From Phlebopus portentosus (taxonomy: Eukaryota > Basidiomycota > Agaricomycetes > Boletales > Boletinellaceae), in assembly GCA_037892935.1 (NCBI GenBank), contig JAYXKI010000009.1, positions 620,001 through 684,000 of the forward strand: a stretch of 64,000 bases of DNA. Direction: 5' to 3'. Shown here one piece after another: positions 37,404 to 48,252 of the stretch. The notes beneath the pieces are model-generated. The model worked only from the letters and a program-made list of their open reading frames with translations, was not told the DNA's origin and searched no databases. Each line of letters begins with the position of its first letter. Position 1 is the first letter of the stretch. The translations under genes were made by a program, and so were the position numbers.

Positions 37404-38707
37404 ACTTAGGGCAGTTTGAGAGTTTTAGAAACCGAAAGATTACAAGATTGCGAAGTGCGGGTGAGGTGCTAATCAGGCGCCCTTTTCTAGTCCAACCTGC
37501 CCTCATTTTATACTGTACTCGGATCCGACTCAAAAGCACCCACCACGGCTATTTACTAACGAATGAAGCTCTCACAGAAAGCATTAGTGCACCGCCCGCA
37601 GGACGATAAAAGGTTCTCTATGCCACGATCCATGACACAAGATGGATGAAGACAGGTGTGTTGTGTGGCCTTGGGCTTCTAGAACAGCGAAGTTTTAGGG
37701 AAGCAGGCTGCGAGCGTCATGGCTGCGCACAGCAGTATGATACATCATCGAGTGGCATAAACATAAATAGGCCAGAGCAAATTTCGTGGCTTATCGGCAC
37801 GTAGTCCTAGGAGCAGCTATGCACAAACCTAAGGGTGCGCTCCCGAGTTTGTCACAGTTCTTATTTCATATGATGGCTGAAGGTTAAAGGCAAAAAGACT
37901 GAGTCACTGTGCGCCGGCTGGAGCGATTGGAATGAAAGGAAGACTTACCAGGCGCGGAGGCGTCTGCTGCATTTTAAGTAAACGCGCGGGCCTTACGATC
38001 GGCTATGCCGCTGTATTTGTATTTTAGCCGCGTAAGGCTGTGAGGGACTATCGCGGAACAGAGCATCTGGGGGGAAGATGATATAGAAAAACCTGTACGA
38101 AGGCCGCGAACTATGACTATGTAGACTCGAGGGAGGAGGGGATTCGACTGCGATCCGTCGCGATGTACGTAGTACCGCAGCTACGAAAGTGAAGTGCTGA
38201 CGAATGTAGATGCAATTCCCTTCTTGAGAAAAGCGAGTCAGGTAGGTCCTCTCATGAAATGGAGGCACTTCCTTTAAGGCCAATTCTCTCGTAGACAAGA
38301 CATAAAATATAATAAGACAAGCTACGATAGGCATAGGAGATGCGTCATACTCGTTCCAAAGCTACCAACTTGTTCTTGCTGGTGTAACAGGCTATGATGA
38401 TCATGCACAGCCTGTAGATAAGTTGTCTACCCCTGAGATTATGCAAGAGCCACGATTCGCACATAGCATGCTTGAAGAAGCATCAAAAGGATCACAAAGG
38501 TCCCTTTATCTACAAACAAGATGCTTAGAGGGCGATGCAAGCATTACGAGGATAAATAACGCAAAGAATTTGTCGAAGTTTGAGTCATGTGTCAAGTCAC
38601 GTGGTGAACGCATGCATACCCCTCCAGCACCACAAAATCTTGTTCACTCCTCTTCGAATTTGCTTGGAATCCTTTTTCTCGTTCTTTCGGCTCCTCGAAG
38701 ATTAAAA
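37404..38707. other. Intergenic, 1.3 kb, divergent promoters
   Basis: It separates a minus-strand DUF6699-like gene from plus-strand eIF2-gamma, so both promoters lie here. A 113-codon open frame (37993-38334, minus) is serine/proline-rich and lacks support. The last 100 bases before the eIF2-gamma ATG are pyrimidine-rich, common in highly expressed fungal genes. Confidence 0.45.
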
Positions 38708-40451
38708 ATGTCTGAAACGCGACAAAAGCCGCATGAAAACTCTGACTCTGAAGAGGAATCAGAAGATGAAGAAATTCAGACTGTCACAATCGATCCGACA
38801 AAATTGACGCCCTTGTCCCCAGAGGTCATTTCCAAGCAGGTATGAATATCTCACCCCATTTAACGATTATTCATGCTTAATGCGTTCTATTCCTACCAGG
38901 CGACGATAAATCTTGGTATGCATGTCCTTGAAACCGCTGATTCGACGCATATGTTCATCATGTCGACTCGGAATGTTGCAGGAACGATCGGACATGTCGC
39001 TCACGGGAAATCAACGGTGGTAAAAGCCATCTCGGGAGTGATGACTGTCCGATTTAAAAATGAGCTCGTACGGAACATCACCATCAAGCTAGGTTATGCG
39101 AATGCGAAGGTGTGTCTTTTAGATTCCTGCCTTTACAGAAGCTCATCGTCTGAACTTTCAAAACGTATACGTTAGATCTACAAATGTGAAAATCAAGCTT
39201 GTCCGAGGCCAGGCTGCTACCGATCCTACCCATCAAGTAAAGAAGACAGCCCTCCGTGCGAGCGACCAGGGTGCGGTCACCGTATGAAACTCCTACGCCA
39301 CGTCTCTTTCGTCGATTGCCCCGGACACGATATTCTCATGGCCACTATGCTTAACGGCGCAGCCGTCATGGATGCTGCACTCCTGCTCATTGCCGGAAAC
39401 GAAACGTGCCCGCAACCTCAGACATCTGAACATCTAGCCGCCGTGGAGATCATGAAACTGCAACATATCATCATCTTGCAGAATAAAGTCGATCTGATCA
39501 AAGAAGCTACCGCTCTTGAACATCATAAGAGTATAGTAGCTTTCGTAAAAGGTCAGAACACCCACATTTTGCCTGTTCTATAGATAGGGATTGAAGACTG
39601 ATGAGCAATGATAACCTATCTCAGGAACCGTCGCAGAATCTTCCCCCATCGTCCCCATCTCGGCACAGCTAAAATACAACATCGACGCCGTCAACGAATA
39701 CATCGTCAAGCGGATTCCAATCCCCGTTCGGGACTTCACTACCTCCCCGAAACTAATCGTCATCCGGTCCTTCGACGTGAACAAACCGGGTGCAGAAGTA
39801 GACGAGCTCAAAGGCGGTGTTGCGGGAGGGTCGATCCTCACAGGCGTACTCACCCTCGGTATGCGAGTTGAAATTCGCCCTGGGATTGTTACGAAGGATG
39901 CACAGGGCCGGAATCGCTGCAAACCGATCTTTAGTAGGATCGTCTCGCTTCACGCGGAGAATAATCAGCTGCAGTTTGCTGTACCCGGCGGACTCATTGG
40001 TGTAGGCACTATGATTGACCCGACGCTGTGCCGTGCGGACAGACTCGTCGGGCAGGTCCTTGGTGCTCCCGGGAAGTTGCCAAATATCTTCACAGGTGCG
40101 CAAAAGACTTCCTTTCCTTGTACTAGCCTTCCTAATGACTGGTCAACGCCGATAGAACTCGAAATCAGCTTGTTCCTCCTTCGCCGTCTCCTAGGAGTCA
40201 AGTCTGAAGACAAAAAGACGACGAAAGTGACGAAGCTCGTAAAGAACGAGCTGCTATTAATCAACATCGGGTCGACCTCGACTGGTGGACGTGTCATCAG
40301 CGTCAAGGCTGACCTTGCCAAGATCCAGCTCACCTCACCTGCTTGCACCGAGATTGGCGAGAAGGTTGCTCTGTCCCGCCGTATCGAGAAGCATTGGCGA
40401 CTCGTCGGGTGGGGTAGTGTACAAAGGGGAACTATACTGGAGGTGGATTGA
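38708..40451 (+). CDS. GCD11: Translation initiation factor eIF2 subunit gamma
   Basis: Six exons: 38708-38839, 38900-38915, 38982-39109, 39176-39551, 39625-40095, 40156-40451; 472 residues, all in phase. The protein is the GTP-binding subunit of eIF2, which brings initiator tRNA to the ribosome. Visible motifs: G1 GHVAHGKST (residues 53-61), the zinc-binding segment [13 protein letters not shown] with a second CERPGCG, G3 DCPGHD, G4 NKVD, then the beta-barrel domains ([57 protein letters not shown]). Exon 2 is only 16 bases and encodes most of ATINLG. Small differences from the usual sequence (GVMTVRF, ELVRNIT) are substitutions only. The acidic N-terminus ([11 protein letters not shown]) is probably phosphorylated. 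Confidence 0.95.
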
Positions 40452-40768
40452 ATGAGAATGTATAGAATACATGCAAACTCTAGATGTCTGCTATTATCCA
40501 TTATCGCAATGTTCCATATACGCATCTTGAACTAGATTCAAGCAAATTTTCAAACAAAACTCAACGACTTTATTGAATACTGATGACGGTAACATAACGC
40601 AACGGGAGAGACTATATATACTTCAAATTTTTAGAAAGGAAACATGGTTCGTGAACTCAGTAGATTTTCTGGATCACAAGACTTCGCAAGGAAACAGACA
40701 AGACAGGGGAAGAAAACGAAAGGATCTTATAAGCGAGAAACCGCACCATTGGCAGATTTTGCAACTTT

Positions 40769-41873
40769 TCAAGCTTCAGACAAAGCAGGACCGTCAGCAT
40801 CACCATTAACTTTTTTCAGGTCATCCTCAGGCGGAGGAGGCGTCCTTGCCCTGTCAGACCTATCCCGACTGTAGCTCCCCTTCCTGTCAGGACTCTCGCT
40901 ACGGCGCCTCTCCTTGTCCCTGACATCATCCCTATCATCATCATCACGGTCCCTGCGGTCCAAACTGCGGCTCCTACTGCGACGACGATCGTCTCTGTCA
41001 TAGTCGCGGTCGCGGCCCCTGCGGGGGCTGCGAGAACGGTCGCGATAGCGACCCCCGCGACGAGGAGAACGACCGCTGCGCCACATAGAAGAGGGCAGCC
41101 TCTTAGCCCACTACAACAGAAGAGTTAGCCCACGTTACTTAGAAGTATAACAAAATAGACTTACCTCGACTGTCAAGCGAGAACCTTCAAAGTATCTCCC
41201 ATGCCTGTATGACAAGAATAAATATTAGGGACAAGTCAAGACCATAAGTGTCCACTTACATGTCGTCAAAGGCCGCACTCGCATCCCTTGAGCTGCGAAA
41301 TTCGATAAAGGCGTAACTAATGATCGATCGAAGGGAGTTTCGTTGAGCGCGCAGTTCGTACTCGGGGATAAGCGGAAGCGCAGTGGTGAAAGTGTGACTC
41401 GAAAAAAGGGCGTGCGCGAAATAGGATCGCAATCGTACACATCATACGTATCGTGCGAGAACGTTATTTTGCGAATGTATCAAGATCGCAACGCCCGCTT
41501 AGCCGTGGATACAAGCGAGGAAGTCGACCCGAGTCGCTGGACGACGGCGTCGTCTAAGACACGTTTTTTTGAAAAGAAAGGGCGAGCATGACAGTTCGTT
41601 CTCGTTCGTGCCACTGCGAACAAAAAAAGTGGAGGAAAAGCTTGAAGGGATACTCACGGAGATGCGCCTGAGCCATGACCGCGCGGTGCGGGTATGTCGC
41701 AACGAATAAGGGGACCATAGCTAATTGAAAAAAGTCAGTTTTACCAAAACACAACCGCCAGCAGCAACAGAGCATTTCTGATGAACGGCTACTTACCGTT
41801 CGAATTCATATGCAAGGTCGCGAGCGCGAGTGGAAGCGTGGAAGCCACGAATATAGAGGATTGTGCGGGGCAT
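40769..41873 (-). CDS. SR-type splicing factor with one RRM and an RS domain
   Basis: Five exons (minus): 41873-41797, 41720-41658, 41316-41260, 41204-41165, 41110-40769; 192 residues. The RNA-recognition motif occupies residues 4-80: RNP2 ILYIRGF and RNP1-like YAFIEFRSSRDA, then FEGSRLTVEWAK. The C-terminal 100 residues are rich in arginine-serine and arginine-aspartate repeats (RDRSRSPRRGRDRDYDRDDR), the classic phosphorylated RS domain used in spliceosome assembly. Intron 2 is 341 bp, much longer than the others (54-76 bp). Long or retained introns are a known means of self-regulation in SR genes, so this intron may be regulatory; that is inference. The gene converges with eIF2-gamma and diverges from the PPR-like gene over a 277-bp shared promoter. 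Confidence 0.9.
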
Positions 41874-42150
41874 GGCGAGCTGGCTGTGTTGTGGTGTGCG
41901 TTCAAGTCGCGCAACCACTTCTCAACCGAGGCCAGCACCTCTTTTGATGGGAGCAATTAGGTAAGCAGAAAGTCACATGGGCGCTTAAACTTAATTTCCA
42001 GCGCGTCAATCCTCCTCTTCTCACTGGCAAAGCTAACCGACCCCAACCACTGACCAGCTTGTGCTCACTGTAACCTGGTATGCTATAAAATTATTAATTT
42101 TGTATCTACTTCCAACTCAAATGATTTTAGATGTCACACACTCGAATTGC

Positions 42151-44721
42151 ATGCTAGGACGGTTCGCTGCAATTGCGGCACGATCTTCGACGTCTTCCTA
42201 CGGTCCTTGTGTTTGCACTTTTAACATCTCTCTGCCACTATTCTCAAGGTATTTTGCATATGAGGCAAAATCAAAAGAAGATCCGGTATCTCCCAAGCTT
42301 TTTGCAAAGATTGTCAGAAAAAGGGTCGCTGCGGCTCAGCAAACCTTACGTATCCCACCGCCCGTTCGAATTAGCCCTTCATCTCAACACGAGATTGAGG
42401 TCTGGAGAGATGCACTTGCAGTCTCAGACTTCGGCGTAGCCGTAGAAAATTGTGGAGAGCGGCTTCTTTCTGCACCCATTTGGGTGCTTATCTACCTACT
42501 CTCCAACAAAGTCCACACGCCGTCACAGGCAATGTTAGCTGTACCCATCATGTTGCAGCACATTCCTACAGTTGACAGGGCTCTTCGACCCGGGCTTATC
42601 GTATTGGTTATCCGATTCCTTGCAAAGCAGCAGGTACCATTGCCCATTCCGAGCTTGATCAAATTGTTCCTCGCTACCGACCTTCCTGATCCGTCGACCG
42701 AGTTCAACCTTTTACTCCGGGCCATGTCACATTTCAAGCCCTCGCCCATTCCTTCAAAGGAGACCGTACACATCATCGAGGCAATGCATGGACGACAGAT
42801 CAGGCTCCAATCGCGCACGTATCGGTCGCTACTCTCAAATAGCCTCGTTACGCTCGAGCTTGTCAAGAAGCTGCAACAGAGTATGGCAATGGAGGGTGTT
42901 CAGCCAAATCGGCATCACCTTGAGGCCTATCTTCGTATATTTGCGCATCATGGCGCTGTACACTCTTCGGCACGATATCTTAACTTGATTCGAGAACAGA
43001 CGAAGAAGGAAGAAGGAATGATAGTGCCTCACGGCGTGGAATTATCGTCCCAAGGTCCTCGAGCTATAAAATCTGTGAACAGTGCCAATACGCGATGGAA
43101 TACGGAGTTCCTGATGTCTTTCAAGAGACATACCGGCTCTGCCTTCCAGTATCTGCGTGACATGGTGGACGAGAAGGACTCGGTGACAGTTTTTCTGCGA
43201 CCCGTCCGAAAGGAAAGTCTCATATCTCGCACGGTACGAAAAGACCGACCTCGAATCTGGAAGCATCGGACGCACGTATCTGACTGGGCGACAGTCTTGA
43301 ATGTAGCAGCGCGTGACAGGAAGATCAGTAGCGAGAGGCTTTTGAAGCTGTTCGACGACACCAGGGCGGCAGCAGGATATCCTCCGACTGTCGGTATTTT
43401 CACAGTTCTCATGCGCGGACTGGCGAGAAAGGGAGATTATGCTATGGCTATGTCTGTATGGGAGCGATGCCGAGCCTCGTGGACTCGTCGGCGGAAGTTA
43501 GATACCAAGGCGCTCACAGTGGCGATGGACATCATCGTGGCGAGCGGACAACATCTGTCTGCTTTTGACACACTCGTCCAGACGACTGGAATCCTTCATG
43601 ATCGAAAAAGTATGCCACAGAAGCAGGCATCGACTGCGATCAGTCGCCGGTACAAACGCGCCTTGTATTCTAAGCGTGCGAAAGTCGACGTCCCACTGGT
43701 CAATGCCCTCATGAACGCATATCAAAAGAATGGCCGACAAGACCTAGTTTACAAGCTCTGGGACGTCTTCTACCCTCTCTTCGGCGTCCACCCGAACTCG
43801 GATACATTGACCATCGTCTTGGACGCTGCGTTATCAGTAGCGTTATGGGATCGTACCTTCCGCGGTTTGCTCGAGCAACTGGGGCTGCACGACCTCTTCA
43901 GCAAATCCATTCCTTCCTCCTTCTCCGCCGAGAATAAGGCACGAGAGCAGATCGTCCAACGCGTCCAAAAGGCCATCCAGAGAGGTTCGTCCACCCCTTC
44001 TCCCAGTTCTGGTGCAGACTCTTCAAGTGGGGATGAAAAGCAGCAGAAGAAGGAAGTTGTGAAGGAAGTGAGGAAGTACATGCGCAAGACGCTGTGGGAT
44101 GGAGAACTGGCCGCGCCGAAGGCGATCAAGCTCTTCCAGGAGATCCTCCTAGGGAATTATCCCGAGCTGAGGTGGATCGTCCCTCCTGCCAAAGCTGTAT
44201 GGCCCGACGAAGCGTTCAACGCGAGTCCGTTACGAGATGCGCTGAGTTCTCTTGGTTCGCGTCTGCGCGGCGGTCCCAGTCCCAAACCACCTCTCCTCTT
44301 CGGGCCCTCCCTCCTCCCACCCCAGGCAGGTCCAAATCCAAATCCAAATCCGGACCCTCCCCCTCCTCCTCCATCGAAAGGCGACAACCCCATCCTCAAC
44401 CCACACATGTCCCCGCACCCCCAAATAACACCCAACAGCCAGTCCTTCTCGTCCTACCTCCTCCTGCTCGGGCGGACGCACCGCGCCTCGCAAATCCCAC
44501 TCGCCCTCGCGTGGATGCGCTACCTGCACGTCCGCCCGCTCTCGCGCCCGCTTGCAATCTCGCTGGCGCTGTGGAGCGAGGCGAGCATGCGCGGGCCGCT
44601 GGTCCAGGCGTATGGGGCGCGGGAGAGCGAGTTTGATAAACTGTATATGTGGCTTGTGGATTGGCTGGGGAGGAGGGCGTGCCGAGCGAGGCGGCTGTTA
44701 GTTGGGCGTTTAGGAAGTTGA
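42151..44721 (+). CDS. Long PPR-like, probably mitochondrial protein
   Basis: An uninterrupted reading frame of 856 residues from ATG 42151; an ATG at 42121 would add ten. The chosen start gives MLGRFAAIAARSSTSSYG, a good mitochondrial presequence. The body is helical with pentatricopeptide-like pairs: TYRSLLSNSLVTLELVKKLQ, MEGVQPNRHHLEAYLRIFAH, DWATVLNVAARDRKISSERL, GIFTVLMRGLARKGDYAMAM, and NALMNAYQKNGRQDLVYKLW. These proteins bind organelle RNA and help its processing or translation; the target is unknown. A low-complexity PNPNPNPDPPPPPP linker (around 44330) precedes the last helical part. The final residues read RRACRARRLLVGRLGS, whereas the next frame after WLG reads EEGVPSEAAVSWAFRKLKQE to a stop at 44741, which looks more like real protein; a missing G near 44670 would join them. 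Confidence 0.75.
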   Translation: MLGRFAAIAARSSTSSYGPCVCTFNISLPLFSRYFAYEAKSKEDPVSPKLFAKIVRKRVAAAQQTLRIPPPVRISPSSQHEIEVWRDALAVSDFGVAVENCGERLLSAPIWVLIYLLSNKVHTPSQAMLAVPIMLQHIPTVDRALRPGLIVLVIRFLAKQQVPLPIPSLIKLFLATDLPDPSTEFNLLLRAMSHFKPSPIPSKETVHIIEAMHGRQIRLQSRTYRSLLSNSLVTLELVKKLQQSMAMEGVQPNRHHLEAYLRIFAHHGAVHSSARYLNLIREQTKKEEGMIVPHGVELSSQGPRAIKSVNSANTRWNTEFLMSFKRHTGSAFQYLRDMVDEKDSVTVFLRPVRKESLISRTVRKDRPRIWKHRTHVSDWATVLNVAARDRKISSERLLKLFDDTRAAAGYPPTVGIFTVLMRGLARKGDYAMAMSVWERCRASWTRRRKLDTKALTVAMDIIVASGQHLSAFDTLVQTTGILHDRKSMPQKQASTAISRRYKRALYSKRAKVDVPLVNALMNAYQKNGRQDLVYKLWDVFYPLFGVHPNSDTLTIVLDAALSVALWDRTFRGLLEQLGLHDLFSKSIPSSFSAENKAREQIVQRVQKAIQRGSSTPSPSSGADSSSGDEKQQKKEVVKEVRKYMRKTLWDGELAAPKAIKLFQEILLGNYPELRWIVPPAKAVWPDEAFNASPLRDALSSLGSRLRGGPSPKPPLLFGPSLLPPQAGPNPNPNPDPPPPPPSKGDNPILNPHMSPHPQITPNSQSFSSYLLLLGRTHRASQIPLALAWMRYLHVRPLSRPLAISLALWSEASMRGPLVQAYGARESEFDKLYMWLVDWLGRRACRARRLLVGRLGS

Positions 44722-44741
44722 AGCAGGAGAGGGAGAGTTAG

Positions 44742-45063
44742 AGTGAAGGGTTGGATTTGTTAATTGAATGGTTGGTTGGTTGGTTGGCGGATTTGATATG
44801 ATTTGGATACGTCGTTGATACTCTCTTTCGTACTTGCATACAGCAGTGTAGCTCTAGCCGCTTACTTATTTACTTTCTTCTTACCTTACCGTTTCACAAC
44901 ACAATAGCTATTCTTAATACCCATATGATCGACCGAGACGGGTACAGTGGTACAGCAGTACATTTACAATCGTACATTTCGCAGAAAGAAAGGAGGATAA
45001 CACACGATCAAATCTAAGTATTTACTGAGATATTTATCGTCTGGCCTGGCTATTCCGTTCATT
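44742..45063. other. Short convergent intergenic space
   Basis: It holds the 3' ends of the PPR-like and PDAP1-like genes. A GGTTGGTTGGTTGG repeat lies near 44770. No gene. Confidence 0.4.
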
Positions 45064-46246
45064 TCATATACGTTTCCCGCTCTTCTGCGCGGCTTTCTTG
45101 ACCTCAATTTCCTTCGTTTTCGCTGTCAGCAACAACAACCAAGAATGTCAGAGATCAGCAAAAGAGACCATCGCAGAAAAGAGGAATGAATTACTGACCT
45201 TCAGCCTCAGCCTTCCGCTTTGCCAGCGCCTCCTCGCGCTCCTTGCGGATCTTGGCGAGACGCGCGAGGTCTGCTTTGGCTTGGTCGGTCTTGCCTTGCT
45301 GATGGAGCTGCATTTATTTGCACACAGAATCAGCAATTTGAATGGGGGCTCGGAATTAGGTATGTTGCGTACCTTCCAATACCGCTCCTGCGCCTCTTTC
45401 TTCTCTATGGCTTCCCTGTACAGTATCATTAGGTGTGTTAGTAACCCTTCCAATCCTCAAATAATGCCTAAAAGGCTATAGAGAGAGAGAGAGAGATGGA
45501 AAACGCACCGTTCCCTCCTAGACAATTCCCTCGGCGCATCCAGATCAGCGATGTTCAGCTTCTTCTTGACATGATTCGGGTTAACTAATATATCAGCTCC
45601 CTTATCCTTATCACCATCTTCCTCCTCTTCTCCTTCATCATCCTCTCCTTCGCCTTCCTTTTTGGTGGCTTTCGAAGGTTGGCCTTTAGATTTGGCTTTC
45701 TTCTTGAGCTCACGACGTTCGGCGCGGCTCAGCTCGGGCTGCGGGGTTGGCTGAGATGTTAGCGGATACGGTGCCACCAGCTTCGTCCTCTTCCTCTTCA
45801 GAGTCTTCCTCTTCGGACGACTCTTCTTCATCTTCGTCTTCATCCTCATCATCGTCCTCGTTTTTTCTTCTTCTTCTTTTGACTTCCTATAGTTCCTATC
45901 GCCACGAACAAGGGGGGAACGTAAAGAGAGGTCATAAACAGATTGTGAGCGGGAAGGGAGGACGTACCTGCGATCCGAGGAGACGGCGATACCGTTCTCG
46001 TCCAGCGCCAGGTGTCGACTGCATACAGTCATATGCATATACTATACTCAGTCGATATTCTCGTGTGCGAAGAAGGATGGGACGTACCTGAAGCTGCGCC
46101 CACCACCGCGTTTAGTCTTGAATTTGCCTGAAAGATGTCAATGAAAAGATGTTGTGAGCCCGTGCATAGTATATATGATAGCTTTGTCTGCCTGTCCTGT
46201 CTCTCTTATCCGAGCGAAAGTAGAACGTACCTGCTCCTCTAACCAT
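45064..46246 (-). CDS. PDAP1/PP28-type phosphoprotein (casein kinase substrate)
   Basis: Seven exons (minus): 46246-46231, 46127-46088, 46018-45968, 45895-45509, 45415-45373, 45307-45199, 45122-45064; 234 residues. It has the family start MVRGAGKFKTKRGGGRSFSR and the PP28 core: VNPNHVKKKLNIADLDAPRE, LSRREREAIEKKEAQERYWK, QQGKTDQAKADLARLAKIRK and a lysine-rich end. Animal homologues are heat- and acid-stable casein kinase 2 substrates; the cellular role is poorly known. Exon 4 is odd. In the frame that links the flanking exons, 45880-45760 codes for a basic run (KTRTMMRMKTKMKKSRPKRK). Another frame of the same bases gives the acidic run expected for the family (EDEDEEESSEEEDSEEEE), reachable by a later acceptor at 45876 but leaving only through a 19-base gap. 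Which is used is open. Confidence 0.82.
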
Positions 46247-46610
46247 TCTGTATCAAACGTAAGGATAACGCAGATGAGTGAGTGAGTGAGTGATTGTTGT
46301 CGATTGTCGTTGAGGAGAACGTGGTGAAGACGAAGGAGACCGACTTGGTTGGCCGGCCGAACCGTAGTTAGTAAAATGCACGAGGCGCCTCAAGGCGAGT
46401 TATTACTGATGGAGTTACCCAATTTGGGTATCCTTCCGGTGTCGATCGTTTGCCTATTTAGGCAATCGACATTCACTACTGAACTCCATCTACTCATTCT
46501 CAACAATATTGTCAACGACGTCGAGCTCATCGTTCAAGACTACTGTGGACGGACTTGGACAACCACAACCACAACCATACCTGTGAAGCTTAAGGCTTGG
46601 TCTTGAGACG
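46247..46610. promoter_or_regulatory. Divergent promoter between the PDAP1-like and NDUFA6 genes
   Basis: A 364-bp space separates two outward-facing ATGs, so both genes must start from it. A TGAGTGAGTGAGTGA repeat lies at about 46275. An 85-codon open frame inside is not supported. Confidence 0.5.
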
Positions 46611-47183
46611 ATGACGACCATCCCGCCCCGCCTAGCGCAGATGACCCGAACGTCAGGCAGCCCGCAAGTCGCCCGGCAGCGCGTCCTCCAGCTGTACCGC
46701 GACTGGTATCGCTCCGTACGTCCTCCCTCCCTTTCTCTTTCTTCCTTCCTTAATCCCTAACAAACAAACCCCCACACAAACCCCAAACAGGCCCCCGAGA
46801 TCGTCGAGTCCTTCTCCCTCCCCAGCACCGCATCCGACATCCGGCGCATCATCCGTGCGGAATTCGAGCGCCACCGCCACGTCTCCGACCCCAAGGTCGT
46901 CGACATCCTCCTCCTCAAGGGCCGGCAGCAGTACCAGGAGGTGATGAACAACTGGGCGCAGGACTCCCACGTCCTGGGCATCGTGTTCGCCCCGAAGGGA
47001 AGACCGGCGAGGACGTTCTTGCAGAAGTTCTTGGAGGGTGAGTGGGTCTGGATTTTTTTATTTTTATTTTTTTTATTTTGTAGAGGAAGTGCTGATTTTT
47101 TTCTTTTCGGGGTTTCAGGGAGAGACGAAGACCAGGTGTTACCCGCTGCATCAGGTTCCCTGCGGAAGGACCTCATTCCTTAA
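46611..47183 (+). CDS. NADH:ubiquinone oxidoreductase subunit NDUFA6/B14 (LYR protein)
   Basis: Three exons: 46611-46715, 46791-47037, 47119-47183; 138 residues, all in phase. This is an accessory subunit of mitochondrial complex I and a LYR-motif protein that binds mitochondrial acyl carrier protein. The LYR motif is in QRVLQLYRDWYRSAPEIV, and the conserved pattern continues with ASDIRRIIRAEFERHRHVSD, VVDILLLKGRQQYQEVMNNW and HVLGIVF. The short C-terminus reads RDEDQVLPAASGSLRKDLIP. Length is close to Neurospora and animal homologues. No presequence is expected for this subunit. It shares a promoter region with the PDAP1-like gene. The introns are 75 and 81 bp. Confidence 0.9.
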
Positions 47184-48252
47184 GTCCTCCTCCCCCTTTT
47201 ATACTCTATACAACCCCTTCCCAAAACATCCTAGCAATACAATCTACGTATAAAATGCGCTTAAGCAAGAAAGCACTCTCATTCCTTCCCTTCCGAAATG
47301 CTTCAAGTCATTCCGAGCAAGATATGAACGGATGGACGCTGTAGCAAGCGATTCAGGTTAGAGAGAACGGACACAAGCTCGAGACCGGAGCTTCGTGCGT
47401 TATATAACTGTAGATCCCTTCCGTTTCGCTTCGCTTCGCCCGACCGGTCGACTTCCGGTGCTTGTGTATGTATAATCAAGATCGCAGCGAAGTCGTGACA
47501 CGCACAAACAACGCTACACTCGACGAAGAGCAACATAAAACATTCCCCCCCTTCGGATCTGCGTCTGAATCTGGGAGATGAATCCTTTTTTAAAGCTTAT
47601 TCTAGTGGATTGAATACATCTTCGTCGTTCCTGATAGACTCAGAAGCTCTTTCCACGTCCGAGTATATCTGAATCACTCATGCACAGGAATCGAGTTACA
47701 GTGCTTATTGTCTAAATCTGAATCAAAAAATGACGGCTTGCTTTCAAGTTCGCCAGGGCTAAGAATAGTTTCCCGAATCTTGCTTCCCTGCTGTGTCTTG
47801 GACTTGAAACTGAGACTGAGACTGAGACCGGGACGGAACAAAAGACGGACTCGATCGGATTCGCCCACAAGAAACCAAGAAACCAAGAAAGATGGACGTT
47901 GATCATTATTCGTAAAACAACAGCCATATCTATCAGGCGCACATCTTCTGTTCTATGGTTTCTAGCAAGTACAGGATGCGGAAGAGAAGAATCCGTGCAG
48001 CGTGCGGGATACATTGCGGGGTCAGCATTCGGGATAGCAGTCATTCTGTGCGCGTGTACTGTACGAGTTTGGAGACGGAGTGTGTATGCATGTGTAGGAC
48101 CAAGACCGATCGGATGGATGCGTGTATAGTGATCGTCTGAGTGTTTGTTTGTGTGGTTCGACGTGGTCTCCGTGAGACTGGCGTATCCGTCCTTCCTTCC
48201 TTTGAGTCGCTCGAGAGCGAGTGTGTGTGTACGTGCGCCGAACGCGGGACGT
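47184..48252. other. Intergenic, 1.07 kb, convergent
   Basis: No supported gene. Simple-sequence patches are seen: GAGACTGAGACTGAGAC near 47813 and a GTGTGTGTGT tract near 48221. It separates the 3' ends of NDUFA6 and the F-box gene. Open frames crossing 47712-48266 are low-complexity shadows. Confidence 0.45.

Noticed and set aside
37993..38334. 113-codon minus-strand open frame upstream of eIF2-gamma
   Set aside because: Serine/proline-rich without recognisable motif, and lies in the expected divergent promoter region.
45747..46091. Plus-strand open frame with a long serine run
   Set aside because: It is the antisense of the acidic codons of the PDAP1-like gene; serine runs arise from GAA/GAG-rich DNA read backwards.
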